From: Heterohyrax brucei
Taxonomy: Eukaryota; Chordata; Mammalia; Hyracoidea; Procaviidae
Assembly: GCA_028571685.1 (NCBI GenBank)
Contig: CM053154.1
Location: forward strand, 15,098,001 to 15,162,000
Length of the DNA stretch: 64,000 nt
Direction of reading: 5' to 3'
Of the stretch, positions 33,400-45,275 are shown in pieces (positions within the stretch are counted from its first letter, which is position 1; every line of letters starts with the position of its first letter). The notes beneath the pieces were generated by a model. The model searched no databases. It worked only from the letters and a program-made list of their open reading frames with translations, and was not told the origin of the DNA. The position numbers were made by a program, and so were the translations under genes.

Positions 33400-34330
33400 G
33401 ATGCCCCCGTGTTTCTCTGATGCTACGGAAAACTCTGCCTGCCAGCCCATGGCCGGATGGCCCGCGTTCCCCGGTCGTTGAGGGCTATCCTTTTGTGGAA
33501 AGCCAAGGAGGAAAGATGAGAATCCATGGAACTTTCCAGAGGTCCAGTTCGGCACCCAGCACCCACCCCCTCGAGGTGTTGAAGGAGACGACACTCGGGG
33601 GCCTGGCTTGCCACCGAGATTTGCCTCAGGAGTAATGACCACCTGGTGCGGTTTTGGCCTACCCGCCCCTTTTTGCATGGGGTTCAGGACGTTTAGGGCC
33701 CGATCCAGGAAGAAAACACTAGAAAGCGTTCCTCGGCTCAGCGGGGGTCCGGGCCCCTGCTGGCCGCGGCTGTAGGCTAAGGGACTGTCGGGGCCCACGT
33801 CCTGGTGGGGCCTTGTGCGCTCTGTCGGCACGCGGGAAGTAAAGGCACATACACTGCCTCTCTTTGGGTTCGGCTCTGGGGTCCCAAGTACCAGTCGGTG
33901 CCGGACCCCCAGAGCGCGGAGACCTGGGGTTGCAGAGAATTTCGCCCGAGTCACAGGGGCAGTGGGCGGAGTGAGCACCTTTCTCACGCAGCCCGCAAGG
34001 CGCAGACTCCAGGCGCGCAGAGTCCCTCCAACCTCTAGCCGGGTCAGCCGGGCGCTCAGTCAGGCCCCAGGTGGCGCTTTCTCCTCCCGCCTGCGACGGA
34101 AAGCGTCCGCTCAGGCCGGTGACCTGGTCCAGAGCTCAGTCTCGCCCGTGAGCATCATTCTAGGCGCCTGAGCGCAGCATCCTTGCAACTCTTCCCTCCG
34201 TGCGCCTACGTGGGCTCAGGTTGTCGGGTGGGCAAGGAACCCAGTTCGGCCCGCGGGGCTCCCGGCTGAGGGTTGGTGGCACTGCCAAACCAGCACGGCC
34301 TCCTCGGCGGCACAACCCCGGAAGCGTCCT
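33400..34330. other. CpG-rich orphan island (distal)
   Basis: CpG-containing GC-rich sequence without repeats, densest from about 33700 to 34300. Open frames on both strands have no family resemblance. Could be a distal regulatory island or the promoter of a noncoding transcript. Confidence 0.45.
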
Positions 34331-35039
34331 GACCTCTTGCCACTCCCGTCTGGCTGTACTCCCCTTCTCTGGCATTTCCTTTTCCTCTCCGGGTTTCCAC
34401 CCCCTGCGTATCTCTTACTCCTGTCTTCTTCACCAACTCTTTCCTCCTCGACTTGTCCCCCACCCCCTTTCTTCTTCAGTCTGTCACTGAGCCTCTTCCC
34501 CTCCCCGCCACCCCATTACCCCGTAAAGCTAATAATCCAAAAGTGTGGGCACTCCCCAGCCTCGTGAGCCTGTCTAGTCATTTCCAGTAGGTAAACAGAC
34601 ACGGAGCAGGTTGGGATCTGCTTCCTTAGAGAAGCCAGAAAGCTTTCAGAAATTGTAAGACTATGACAGCTGGCAGTTCCCTTGGTGCCTCGGAAGCTGG
34701 CTGAGACCATCTTCCTGCGTCCTCCGCCTACAGGGGATGTCAGCCCATTGCACAGATGGATGCCCTGGAGCCGGGAGGTAACCCCGCAGGTTGTCAGTTT
34801 ACTTCCAGGTTGTGGATTTCCGCTGTTGGAACTTGATCTGTACCTCCTTTCCTGCCTTCTCTCATTTCTTGACGTGTTCTTGCATGGTTTAAGCAAAAGG
34901 AAGAGAAGGCAAAGATAGTCAGTCCCACACCTTCCAATAGAGTGAAACAGCAGCCTGGAATTACAGCCAGGTACCTAGCAAAAATGAAACTGTGTTTCCG
35001 GAAATCTGTAACCATAGCTATGTGTAATTGGAGACATTC
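34331..35039. other. Intergenic, pyrimidine-rich left end
   Basis: 34370-34520 is strongly C/T-rich on the + strand. The rest is unique with no gene recognised. Confidence 0.4.
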
Positions 35040-35400
35040 ATGAAAAAGAATACTGCACAAGTGACAGTGATTTTACAATCGCTGCCATATTTTTAATATT
35101 TTTCAAAATTGTTTAGAGAACTTTCCCTGAATCCAAGGATGAATGTTTCAACTTGGAAAATTTGGTGAGGCCTGGGTCGTCGGTGGGTAACAACGATCAT
35201 AAAGTGCTTTTAAAGTGTCTATAAAAGTGATTGAAATTTGTTGCTTTTGTTTTTTATAATAGTCTCTGAAAACTTGTCACCCTTACCAAATAGAATTTCT
35301 AGAAATTTAAAAATTATTCTGATTAATAACTTCTTAGAGAAATTTCACATTAAAAATAATGTTTCTGGGACTCAAACAAAAAAGCAGGAAGAGTTATAAT
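35040..35400. promoter_or_regulatory. Candidate conserved noncoding element
   Basis: AT-rich and repeat-free, with CTGATTAATAAC, AACGATCATAAAG and ATAAAAGTGATTGAAAT. Composition is distinct from the GC-rich sequence on its left. Confidence 0.38.
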
Positions 35401-36949
35401 CCAGCCTTCCTAACCACCAAACTTCCTGCCAGAGGCTCTGAGCTGGACATTTACCTGTGTGCCCAGCCCTTTACCCTGGTGAAGTAGAGGAAAAACTGAG
35501 GTTCCTAGAGAAGTATGCTTTATAGTAAGTCCGGACATGAGACAGATGTCAGGCATCCCTCGGTATTCCTCCCCGTCCAGCTGGTCAGGATTTGGGGTAT
35601 GGAATCTGCATAAATCCAGCAGAAATTCTGGGCATGTTGAGAAAATACAGGAGAAGCAAAAACCCCTGGCCAGATGCATGGAGCCTGAAGGTAAAAATCA
35701 AAGCAGTCTCTTGTTTTGTGTGAAATGCCCAGCTACTGAGGAAGACGAGGGATTGAGATGAGAGCCTCCCAGAGTGTCCCTGCACCTTCATATTCACAGA
35801 CAATCATCCCTTCTCTGCTGCTGGTTTTGTCTGGTCGGCTCTGAGAACCTGGGGATTTACCAGGGAACTGTTTGCTTTCCCTTTTCCTCAGGTTTTTAGT
35901 AACAAATTGAACCGAGTCTACCGACTGTGGTTTCTTATACTTTGATTTTATTCTTTAGTAATTTGTATGTTCAGATGAAAGCCTGTTTCTGTTCCTACAG
36001 AATTTTTGAGTTTTTTTTCTTTATTCCTGTTTGCATACTCGCTCCTTGTTTGCTGTTCATCCCGTCAACCTCTTAAGGTATCAAGAACAGTGGATTACTT
36101 TCCTGACCACATTTCCAAAGTGCCTACAAAATTAACTGATGCTTTTTGTCACTTGCTCTTAGAGTAGCCCTTAACCAGGGAGCTCTCATCCACCCAGAAA
36201 AGTGAGGGGCAAAAAGGAGATAATCATGACAGGTAACTGAAGGTGAAGACATATTTTGTCTCATTATGGAGTTTTGTCAAATGAATGATTGTAAGTGAGA
36301 AATGTCAGGTTAATTACTGTCAGAAGAATGGAAACTGCCACTCTCCAGTATCCAGGCCAGGATCCTTTTCTACTAGTGACGTCAGAAGGCTCTCGTAGTG
36401 CCCAGGCACACCATCCAAAAGTTATGAGTGGAGCCCCCAGATACTTGTCTCCTATTCACCGATAGTGTGCCCCACCTTTGGAGGGAAACCTGACCTTAGA
36501 GGAATGGAAAAGTTGGAGGGACACCGTGACCGCTGATATGAAATCAGTCTCTCACTGAAACACATCAAGGGAATCCAGGCAGCACAAGTTCGTTATTTCC
36601 ACACCCTGTGTCAGCCCCAAGAAGGGAGAGTTTGGAAAGGGAGGGAGCCGGGCAGTTATCAGGAAATGAAATGCCTGCCCAGAGAATTCTAAGCAAGTCA
36701 ATCACCCGTCCAGGCAGGAGTTTTAAAAATATCCACTTCCCATTTGTTTTACCCAGCTCAAAAATGTTTCCCAAGGAAAAAAAAAAATAGGCTTGTAAAA
36801 AGTCTCATTAACAGCAAAGATGAATTGGATATAGACTTTTGAATGCCAGGCAGTTTTAATGGAGATTGTAGGAGTTTGTGGCATGAAAGACTGCTGGCAG
36901 CTTGCATTCGGACGATTTTCCATCTGGGTGGTAGGGAGTTTGAGCTGTG
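35401..36949. other. Repeat-poor intergenic DNA
   Basis: No young SINE, LINE or LTR insertion seen in about 1.5 kb, unusual for this window. No gene recognised. Confidence 0.4.
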
Positions 36950-37250
36950 TGTTCTACAAAAGCTTCAGCTGGCTGAAAGACGACTTTGGCCTTGAATTTT
37001 TATTTGTTTTTGTTTTTAAATGAAAGGGTATTTGTTATTTTCCAAAATGTGGGATTTTAAATCATTTTTTCACTTTTGGACCTAGTTTATTTTTTGTTTC
37101 ATGATACACATTAAAAAGTCTCCACATATAACATTTTACAAGAAAGAAATGAAAAAAATGTTTAAAAAGCAGAGTATTGGCCTCCAGTGTCAAATGAACA
37201 GATGGATTGTTGGTTTCATTCCTTGGGCTCCCCTGGTGGATATTTATAAT
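36950..37250. promoter_or_regulatory. Candidate conserved noncoding element
   Basis: AT-rich, repeat-free block with few CpGs and mixed A/T runs (TTTTAAATCATTTTTTCA, GATACACATTAAAAAGTC). It lies in the repeat-poor interval 32-39 kb. Confidence 0.3.
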
Positions 37251-38049
37251 GTCAGAATTTCCTCTTCAACCTGCGCCAAACTTCACCACTGCAAAGTCTC
37301 TTAGTCTGCTCAGCAGTCATTAAATGGGTGGGGGTGGGGTAGAGTCTGGGGACAGGGAAATCTCAGCTGGGACACATGCAGTGATTGTGTTTTTATGGAA
37401 AGCTTGCTTTGTGGAGCAGCTGGGGAAATGCAGAATGGTCCCCTAGCCCATCTCTGAAGCCAGCAGTTCATGAACCCTTCCACCTTAGCTACACCTTGGC
37501 CTAGAGTACAGGGGCAGATTATCCAACAGGCATGGTAAGCACAGTGCTTGCCTTGCTTACCAGATCTTCTGGAGTGAACAATTTCCTGTTTTTTCAGCTT
37601 AAAGATTCTGCTTCTAGGTATGGCTGGTATCCATCTCTCTCCCAACCCCACAGCACCTTCTTACAGAATCAAAGCCTCTTTTCAAATTTACAATGCCTGA
37701 CTAGGGTGGGTAGGGCGTGGTGACCCTGTAAGGGAGGTAAGTACGGGCTTGCTTGTGCTTACTAACCTGTAATAACCAATTTCACATGCGTTTCACCACC
37801 TCACAGGTAAGCCCCAGGCTTATCTTGCTTACAGGGATCATCTGCCCAGGCTAAAGCACTTCCAAATGCAAAATTTTTATAACAGAATGGAAGCTGCTGG
37901 GAGGGGCTTGGTTCTAGGATCAACAGGATTTGCTTTAAAAAAACAAAAACAAAACAAAGCAGGTAGCGGTTCCACCCCTTGTTTGTTTTTGCCCAGCGCC
38001 TCGGTTTTGCCTCCTCATTTCCCCACCGCAGGAGACCATTACCCGGGAG
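37251..38049. other. Intergenic, unique
   Basis: No gene or repeat recognised. Confidence 0.4.
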
Positions 38050-38500
38050 GACCGTTCCATTCCATTGTCACCGTCTCCTACGGAACTAAAACAATGCTCC
38101 ATTTGGCCTCCCAGGCGAGGGGGATTTGTTCTCCTCTTCCTGCAGCCCAGCTTCCGACAGCGTTTCTGACCCAGTCATTGGATACCCTGCAGGGATACCT
38201 GGCAGAAATTTTTTTTTTTAAATCTACTGTCTTGTGTTTTGTAATTTCATTCTCTGAGAAAGAGCCGAGAAACTCGATTCTCAATCAAGAGAAACTGCAC
38301 CATGGCTGAGGGAAAATGTTTTTTTTTTTTTTTTTTTTTTTTCCCAGCTGCATGAGCTCTGTAATTTCAATCAGCCAGATAGGATTTATTTATAGTTGTC
38401 TTTTTTTTTTTTTTTTGGAATGGCATAACTTCAGGAGGTTTTGCAACATCATGTTGCTGAATATCAAACCTTCAAATGTTAGGAATCCCCAAATCTAGAT
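38050..38500. promoter_or_regulatory. Candidate conserved noncoding element with two T runs
   Basis: Repeat-free sequence with GTAATTTC twice, TCAATCAGCCAGATAGG and TTTATTTATAG elements around T runs at 38319-38342 and 38401-38416. The non-T parts look like constrained regulatory DNA; this is inference from composition and motif density. Confidence 0.35.
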
Positions 38501-39321
38501 CTTTCCCGTTGGGCCATGATCTTCCCTTTCTCCCTACTTTGGTTGAAATATATACATAACATGTTGAGATTTCTGCATCCACGACAAATGATGAGCAATA
38601 ATTCTGGAGCTATTTTTTCATAACTGAGATGTTCCATAAAAGTAGACCTAGCCTGCGGGAACTGAAACCTCCTAATCTGCCTAGGCATCTCCCCTCCCCC
38701 TACACACAGGCAACACACATCTCAGAAGCTCGAAGTTCTGAGTGTTCCACCTCTGAAAATATCATGTATCTTGAGGCAGTGGTACTACCAGCGGAAAATC
38801 TTGTTTGTTGCAAGCTAAGGACACTTAAGAATTTGTTTTGCCCTTGGACTTGAGACAAGCTAATTGTAATCATCACTGGAGTAGTTGCCATCACTTCATT
38901 ACTCTTGTTTAAGGTTAGTAGCCTGGGCAGCCCAGCGTAACAGCTGTATATAGTGAAAGTTTAAATGGCCAGGACTGGCTGCCTGAGGAGATTAAATCAG
39001 ATGCTAAAGAAGCCAAGGTCATATGCTGATTATCGTAGCTCTGAGATGGTAATAAACAACTCCAGACTCCACGGGTCTCTTGGCTACATCAGTGCAGACT
39101 CATCCTTAGTGGAGAAACAGTGCAGAGGCCACGGCCTATTGGAGAGCCGAGAGGCACTGGTGGAAATGAGGTGGTCAGAGTGTCTGGAGACAGACAGACC
39201 TGTGCTTGGGTCTCAGCTCTCTCGTTTGTTCTTTGGATGACTTGAGTAAGTTACTCACCACACTGAGCTTCTGCTGCCTTGTGTGTACAAATACAGGAAA
39301 TAAAAAAATAACAGTGCTCCG
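38501..39321. other. Intergenic, unique
   Basis: Repeat-poor; no gene recognised. Confidence 0.4.
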
Positions 39322-39553
39322 TTTCTTGTTGTTAGGTGCCAGAGAGTTGATTCTCGTAGGGACCCTGTGCAAAACAGAACACCACCCAGTCCTGTGCCAT
39401 GCCCACGATCATTTTTATGCTTAAGCCCATTATTGCAGCCACTGTGTGAACCCATCTCATCAAGTGTCTTCCTCTTTGTCACTGACCCTCCCCTCTGCCA
39501 AGCATGAGGTCCTTCTCCAGGAACCGATCCCTCCTGGCACTGTGTCCAGAGAC
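39322..39553 (-). mobile_element. RTE LINE 3' end, 5' truncated
   Basis: TTGTTGTTAGGTGCCAGAGA start of the reverse tail, then CAGTCCTGTGCCATGCCCAC and AAGCATGAGGTCCTTCTCCA. A short 5'-truncated copy. Confidence 0.85.
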
Positions 39554-40964
39554 GTTACCTGTTAGAATGGATGAGTAACAAGGCGCATGTGAGGCAGTCA
39601 GCCCCAAACGTTAGAGATCGCCACCTTCATTTGGGTGTAAAATGAACAAGGCTACCCATCAAAGACACTTACCCTACCCCTCCCTGTCCTGTCCCTCTCA
39701 CTAGGAAAAATGTCCCCTGTTAAGATACTGCTGTTAACATGCTTACTCCTAGACCACAGGAGACATCTTGTCATGTGCAAGAGAAGCTTCATTCATTGCT
39801 GTGTTAGGATATGAAGTTGTGGACACTTTCTGCAAATCACAGTAGCTTTCACAATCATGATGATTCTGTTTTTTTCTTGATGAAAAACACAGAAATGCCA
39901 GGATAGTCTTTTAAGTCTCAGTTTTACACCTGAGAACTTGGAGGCAAGGACAGAGTCTTGAAGTGTTCCAGGTAAGTCTGATCAGCAGACTCAGATAATG
40001 AAGACCAGTATGGCTTGTTTTATTTTTCCATAAAGATACCAGACTTGTGACAAAGTTGGTCGTCTTCCTAAGGGCTCCCTGAGCTCTTCACGTAGAGGCC
40101 AGCTGTGTGAGTTGATTGGTGGCTTGTGAGAAGTTCTCATTTCCCTCCTGTTGACTTGAGACCTGGAGATGTCTGTGAACCTAGCAAATACCCTCCAGTT
40201 TCGTGGGAGGTAATTTTGTAAGGTTATGTCAGTCTTGAATGCCCCTTGTCTGAAGTTCCTTCATCCTAAGTTCACTGCTTTTGAAATGTTACGCTACTCC
40301 CCTAGTTGGCTTGTAATAAGCTCCCATCACGTTACTAGATGTGTGCTTGTTTGTTAACATTTGCAGAAATTGTAGGATTATACCAAAAAGTGGACTTAAT
40401 GACCTTTGGGGTTTCTTATAACTGTCCTGGAAATTTCCTTATTTTGCCATTTCAAAGACTAGGGGCTTGATTTGTAACAGCAAGATCGTGCCTAACACAT
40501 TCTGTCATGGGCTCCAGTTGATGAGAGTCTTTCTTGACTACTCTTTGGGCATAATGGGGCCTGTTCCTGTCCTTAGAGCGAGTTCCTGCATCTGTTATCA
40601 TGCATTACCTGTGGCTGTAGAAGTCTTACCACTATGTGGGGTTTTTCCCTTCTCACTGTTACTTTCACCAAAGCCTGAACCTGGTGAGTGAACCACAATG
40701 GCCACTGTGTGCTTGCAAGAGTTTAGAGTCTGGCTGTGCACATGTATATGCACACACAAGAGTGACTGGCAGTACAAAGCCAGTCGTGAAATGTGATGAG
40801 AGAGTGGCCAGGATGATAGGTGTTATGGTATATCCCACCCTGAATCTCACTTTCGTCACTGGAACAATGAGCCAATCTTTCTCACAGGACTCCAGTGAAA
40901 AGCAGAAGAGATGGCATGTCTTAAAGCTTACCATTAACTGCAGATAAACTACACCAAAAAAGTG
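39554..40964. other. Intergenic, unique
   Basis: No gene or clear repeat recognised. Confidence 0.4.
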
Positions 40965-41270
40965 AGAGACACTGTTAAGTCATAAAATGCAGAGAAATAC
41001 TAGAATCATTATTAAACCTTAAAGGGACAGTTGAAGAACTTTCCAGAATAGTCAAACCAATAGAAATAGAAAGTAAACTAGAAGTTACCAGGGACTGGTG
41101 GAGGATGATGGGAAGGTATTGCTTAAGGGGTACAGGGTTTCTTTTTGGGGTGATGAAAATGTTCTGGAGATAGATGGGGGTTGATGGTTGCACAACACTG
41201 TAAATGTTCTTAATGCCATTGAATTATACACTAAAATAGTACATTTTATGTTATGCATGTTTTCCACTGA
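40965..41270 (+). mobile_element. Old L1 3' end
   Basis: ATAGAAATAGAAAGTAAACT, TTTGGGGTGATGAAAATGTT, GATGGTTGCACAACACTGTA: standard older L1 3' UTR. Confidence 0.75.
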
Positions 41271-41327
41271 GGTGGAAGAAGGACAGTAGCAATGATAAAC
41301 ACCAAATTTAGTAGCATGGTTTTTCCT

Positions 41328-41460
41328 GGGAGTCCTCATGATGCAGTGGCTAACAGCTCAGATGCTAACCAAAAAGTCAGAGCTGGAATCTACCAGCTGT
41401 TCCTTGGAAACTCTGGGGCAGTTCTGTTCCTTCCTATATGGTTGTTAGGAGTAAAATCAA
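41328..41460 (+). mobile_element. tRNA-derived SINE with decayed tail
   Basis: GTCCTCATGATGCAGTGGCT head, GCTAACCAAAAAGTCAGAGC body, GGCAGTTCTGTTCC middle; the RTE tail is degraded. Confidence 0.75.
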
Positions 41461-41689
41461 TGTGTAGTAGCACTAGTAAGTTTTCTCTGGCAGTAGGAGG
41501 GGAGGAGGGGATGCAATGTGTGAAATCAACGGGTGGTACTAGGAGCAAATTTTCTCTGGGGGAGGGGACGCAAGGGCCTTCAGTTGGGTTGCTGTGCTCT
41601 GTGTCTTATGTTGAGTGGTGGTCGTAGGAATGTTCAGCATCTCACTTTCATAAATTCTGGCATATACTAAATACATACACTTGTTATTT

Positions 41690-41810
41690 TTGTGTGCCAC
41701 TGAGTCCGTTTCAGTTCAGCCGTCCTGTGGGATAGGTAGAACTGCCACAGATCATCCTGGGCTGTAGTCTTGATGGGAGCAGGTCACTAAGTCTTTCCCT
41801 ATATACATCT
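41690..41810 (-). mobile_element. Diverged SINE tail
   Basis: GTGCCACTGAGTCCGTTTCA and GTAGAACTGCCACAGATCAT match the reverse of the long SINE variant, much diverged. Confidence 0.5.
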
Positions 41811-41817
41811 AAAGCTC

Positions 41818-41843
41818 TGTGTGTGTGTGTGTGTGTGTGTGTG
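41818..41843 (+). repeat. (TG)13 microsatellite
   Basis: Thirteen perfect TG units. Confidence 0.97.
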
Positions 41844-41864
41844 CCTGCACACACAAATGCTTAT

Positions 41865-41945
41865 AAAATTTTAGATCATTTAAATAATTTCATTTTACAG
41901 ATTAGGAAGCTGAGGCCTAGAGAAGGAAGTGTTTGCCTAGAATAA
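41865..41945 (+). repeat. MIR fragment
   Basis: TTTTACAGATTAGGAAGCTG followed by AGGCCTAGAGAAGG. Confidence 0.55.
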
Positions 41946-42949
41946 ACCAGCCTTTTATTAACTAAACTAGTACTGTGTTTTCATTGTCTCCCTTCCCCAT
42001 ACACACAGCGTTTATTAATCTCTGTCCATTGTACATCTTATGGTCACCCTCAGGTCACCTCCACAGTCCTGAGCTGGCAAGTCCTGCTGATTCTACCTTC
42101 TAACTGTGTCCCCAGACCATCCACTTCTCACGTTGCCACTGCCATCAGCCTGCTTGCTCGGAGAGTGGGGAGGTGTAGGGCTGTACAGTACTGCGTTCTG
42201 GGGTTTCAGTCTGAGTGGTTCAAGCTGACAAAAGTGCTGTGTGCATTTGCATGGAAAGCAGTAGACACTATCACACCTCATGCACGCTTCACAAGGCACT
42301 TGTGTGACTAAATGCAAGGGCACTCTGAGAGTGTATTAAGGGTTCTTTGTATATGCATGTATGGGTGTGAGTGTGCATACACATTTCTGCACATGCTCTT
42401 AGAGCACTCCTCTTATCTCCCTTAGAGTCTTCTCTGAATCACTCCTCTCACTTTCTGTAGAGTTAGAGACTGTTGTGGACCTATCTTACCCTCCATGCCT
42501 CTGTGATAGATGGAAATCCCTTGGTAGTCAGAGCTGAGTGTGAGTCCTTTTCCAAGCCACCAAAGAGCCTGGAGTCCTACGGGGGACACAGAGTCTGTGC
42601 TCTGCTGAACAGATGTTGGATAAATCTTCATGCAGGGTAAGCCAGTCCCATTGCTTTGTTGTTGCCTTTCTGCTTTTGTGCCTTTTCTCACATGCCCCTG
42701 GATGGGAGGCACCCCCTTCTCTCCTGTGCCCATCCTGTAATTCTTGCAGTGAGCCCCATGTCATCAAATAAGCTATGTTCCACACTCTAGCTCTCATCTA
42801 GTCACTGCATCGTTTCTCTTGAATTCCTTCCACACTTGCAGGCCGGGCCACAGCATTCAGCCCTCAGGGATAGCTGGACTCACTGGACATTTTAGTGGGA
42901 GATTGAAAGTATCCAGCACGTCTCCACTATTTTCCTCTGCATCCAAGAA
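41946..42949. other. Intergenic, unique
   Basis: Nothing recognised beyond short low-complexity patches. Confidence 0.4.
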
Positions 42950-43025
42950 GGATGTGCCAACTCCCTTAGAGTAGGGCCAGCACATTGCCTGGCAGGTAGC
43001 TACTCAGTAAGTATGTGCAGAGTGA
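42950..43025 (+). repeat. L2 3' end fragment
   Basis: AGCACATTGCCTGGCAGGTA followed by CTCAGTAAGTATG, the L2 terminal motif. Confidence 0.5.
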
Positions 43026-43244
43026 AGGGGTAAGGAGCCTTGTTGGGGAAATTACTGCCAGTGGGTTGTTGAGTTTGTGTCTGGGTGAGTTAAAACTTTT
43101 GGAAAGGGATAGTGATGGTGCTTAATGCAACATGTCATCATAAAAGTGGTTATAATAGCACAAGTTTATACATTAAAGAAAAAAAAAGGCTTGTCACTCC
43201 TTTTACACACCTCCAAGTCATCCTTCACACTGCTAAGGAAGTCC

Positions 43245-43620
43245 CTTTAAAAGTATGAATCATAATACATACTATAATATGGATGAACCTTGGAAGCCTC
43301 ATGCCGAGTGACAACAGCAAGACACAGAAGGATGGGTATTGTATGACTCCACTTACATGCGATGGACACCTAGAACCAGCAAATTCAGGGAGAGAAAGAG
43401 GAGACTAGAGGGCACTAGGAGCCAGATGGAAAGGGGAATGGGAGATTGGTGGTCATGGGGTACTGAGTTTCAAGGGAGTGGTGAAAAATTTTGGAAATAG
43501 TGGTGATGATTGCACAACATTGTGGAGATAATTCATGCCACTGAACTAACTGTACACTTTAAAATGGTTAAAATGGCAAGTTTTATGTTATATATATTTT
43601 ACTACAGTAGCTTAAAAATA
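43245..43620 (+). mobile_element. Old L1 3' end
   Basis: ATGGATGAACCTTGGAAGCC, GATGATTGCACAACATTGTG, AACTGTACACTTTAAAATGG: the common older mammalian L1 3' UTR. Confidence 0.7.
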
Positions 43621-43634
43621 AAAGCATAAATCAG

Positions 43635-44545
43635 ATTGCATACATTCAAATAGTTGCCCATTTTCCTTAGAATCAGAACTCCTTCCCACAGCCCACAAAG
43701 CCATCTTTCATCTGGTCCCACCCTCTCTCCCAATTTCTCTTCTTTCCCTTCTGGACTCAGACATCTCAGCTTTCCTTCTGTTCTCTGACACACTGTATAT
43801 TAGAGGCCTTATTGCACTGGGTAAATCTGCTGCCAAAGACCCCTTTAAAGTGTTAAAAAGCAAAGATGTGATCTTGAGGACTAAGGTGCACCTGACACAA
43901 GCTGTGATATTTCCAGTCACCTCATGCATGACAAAACTGGGTGATGAATAAGGAAGAAAAAGAATCAATGCCTTTGAACTATAGTGTTCATGAAGAATAC
44001 TGCACATAACATAGAATGGAAAAGAAATAACAATCCCACATTGTCTTGAAAGAAGTACAGCCAGAATACTACTTAGAAGCAAGGATGGTGAGAAGGATGC
44101 TGAGACTTTGCCTCATGTACTTTTGATGTTAGTAGAAGGGATCTGGAGAAAGACATCATGCTTGGTAGAGGGCAGAAAAAAAGAGGAAGACTCTCAACAA
44201 GAGAAGCAAGGATTGTGAAGATGGTACAGGAACAGACAGTGTTTCAGACTTGTGTGTAGAGTCGCTATGAGTCACAACCAACTTGATGGCACCTAACAAC
44301 AACAGCAGGGCTTTTGCCCTGATCTTTCTCCTGCTTCAGAAGTTGTTTCCCAGGTTCTGCACATGGCTTACCAAGATGGCGCTAGTCACACAATTCCTAT
44401 TTCCTCATAGCACTGACAATCGTCTGAAATTATCTAAGTGATTGATGTGTTTATATGTTTTCTGTTTGTGCCTCCCCGAGAGCAAGGCCCTTGTCTTCCT
44501 GCTTGCAGTTGTGTCTTGCAGTTAGTAGTCAGTAAATGATTGAGT
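43635..44545 (+). mobile_element. L2 LINE 3' part split by an RTE copy
   Basis: Left part (AAAGCCATCTTTCATCTGGT, CCCACCCTCTCTCCCAATTT) and right part (CTTTTGCCCTGATCTTTCTC, AGAGCAAGGCCCTTGTCTTC, ending GTCAGTAAATG) are in L2 order around the RTE at 43805-44310. Confidence 0.65.
43805..44310 (+). mobile_element. RTE LINE, 5' truncated 3' end
   Basis: Aligns by eye with the end of the other RTE copies: GCACTGGGTAAATCTGCTGC, CAAAGATGTGATCTTGAGGA, TGGCACCTAACAACAACAGC. It inserted into an older L2, whose parts flank it. The coding frame is destroyed. Confidence 0.85.
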
Positions 44546-44564
44546 GGAAAGAAGTGGCATGACA

Positions 44565-44690
44565 CCATCACTGGCGGGTGGCCTTCGATAAGTCACCTAA
44601 CTTCTGTGTGCTTCAGTTTCCTCACCTGTAGAATGGAACTAGTTGTAGGCTCTGCCTGTTAGAGAGTTGTGGGGAAGATTACATGAGTTG
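44565..44690 (+). repeat. MIR
   Basis: CTTCAGTTTCCTCACCTGTA followed by the usual AGAGAGTTGTGGGGAAGATT end. Confidence 0.65.
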
Positions 44691-44774
44691 ATAGGTGGAA
44701 GGAGTCCCTGAGTGACACAAATGTTGAGCACTCAGTTGCTAACGAAACAGTGACACACATGAGGAATACGTTTC

Positions 44775-45010
44775 TTATTTCATTCGAATACATGAGACCA
44801 AATGGGCTAATGCTGCCCAAAGCAGAAGGCAGGGAGGGACAGGAACTGCAAATGGGCACAGAGAACCCAGGATGGAAAGGAGGAGCATGCTGGTACATTG
44901 GCGGGGGGGTTGCAAACAGTGTCACAAAACTGTGTAAATATTGGAGTGAGAAATTAACTCGAGTTGTAAACTTTCACCCAAAGTACAATAAAATTTTAAT
45001 TAAAAAAAAT
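44775..45010 (+). mobile_element. L1 3' end
   Basis: L1 3' UTR end with TTGTAAACTTTCACCCAAAG then TACAATAAAATTTTAATT and an A-rich tail. A damaged SINE head lies just upstream (44700-44750). Confidence 0.65.
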
Positions 45011-45011
45011 T

Positions 45012-45275
45012 AGACTTAGAACCCTGTGGGACTGTTCCACACTGTCCTGTAGAGTCATTGTGAATCAGTATAGACTTGACAATGGGTTTGGTCTTTTTAT
45101 TTTGGACTAAACAAGCAGAATAGCAAAAAGTTGATGCTTTGAGTCTATGAGAAGCCCCTTCCAAAAGGTCACAGCTGCTGAAAGCCCTACAGAGCACAGC
45201 TCTGCTTTGACACACTCATGGGGCCACTGTGAGTCAGAACTGACTTGATGGCAACTGGTTTTTTATATAACTGTT
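45012..45275 (+). mobile_element. Two SINE tails in tandem orientation
   Basis: First tail about 45018-45105 (CATTGTGAATCAGTATAGAC). Second, longer piece about 45145-45270 (AAAGGTCACAGCTGCTGAAA, CCACTGTGAGTCAGAACTGA). Both are 5' truncated, RTE-tailed SINE pieces. Confidence 0.7.
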
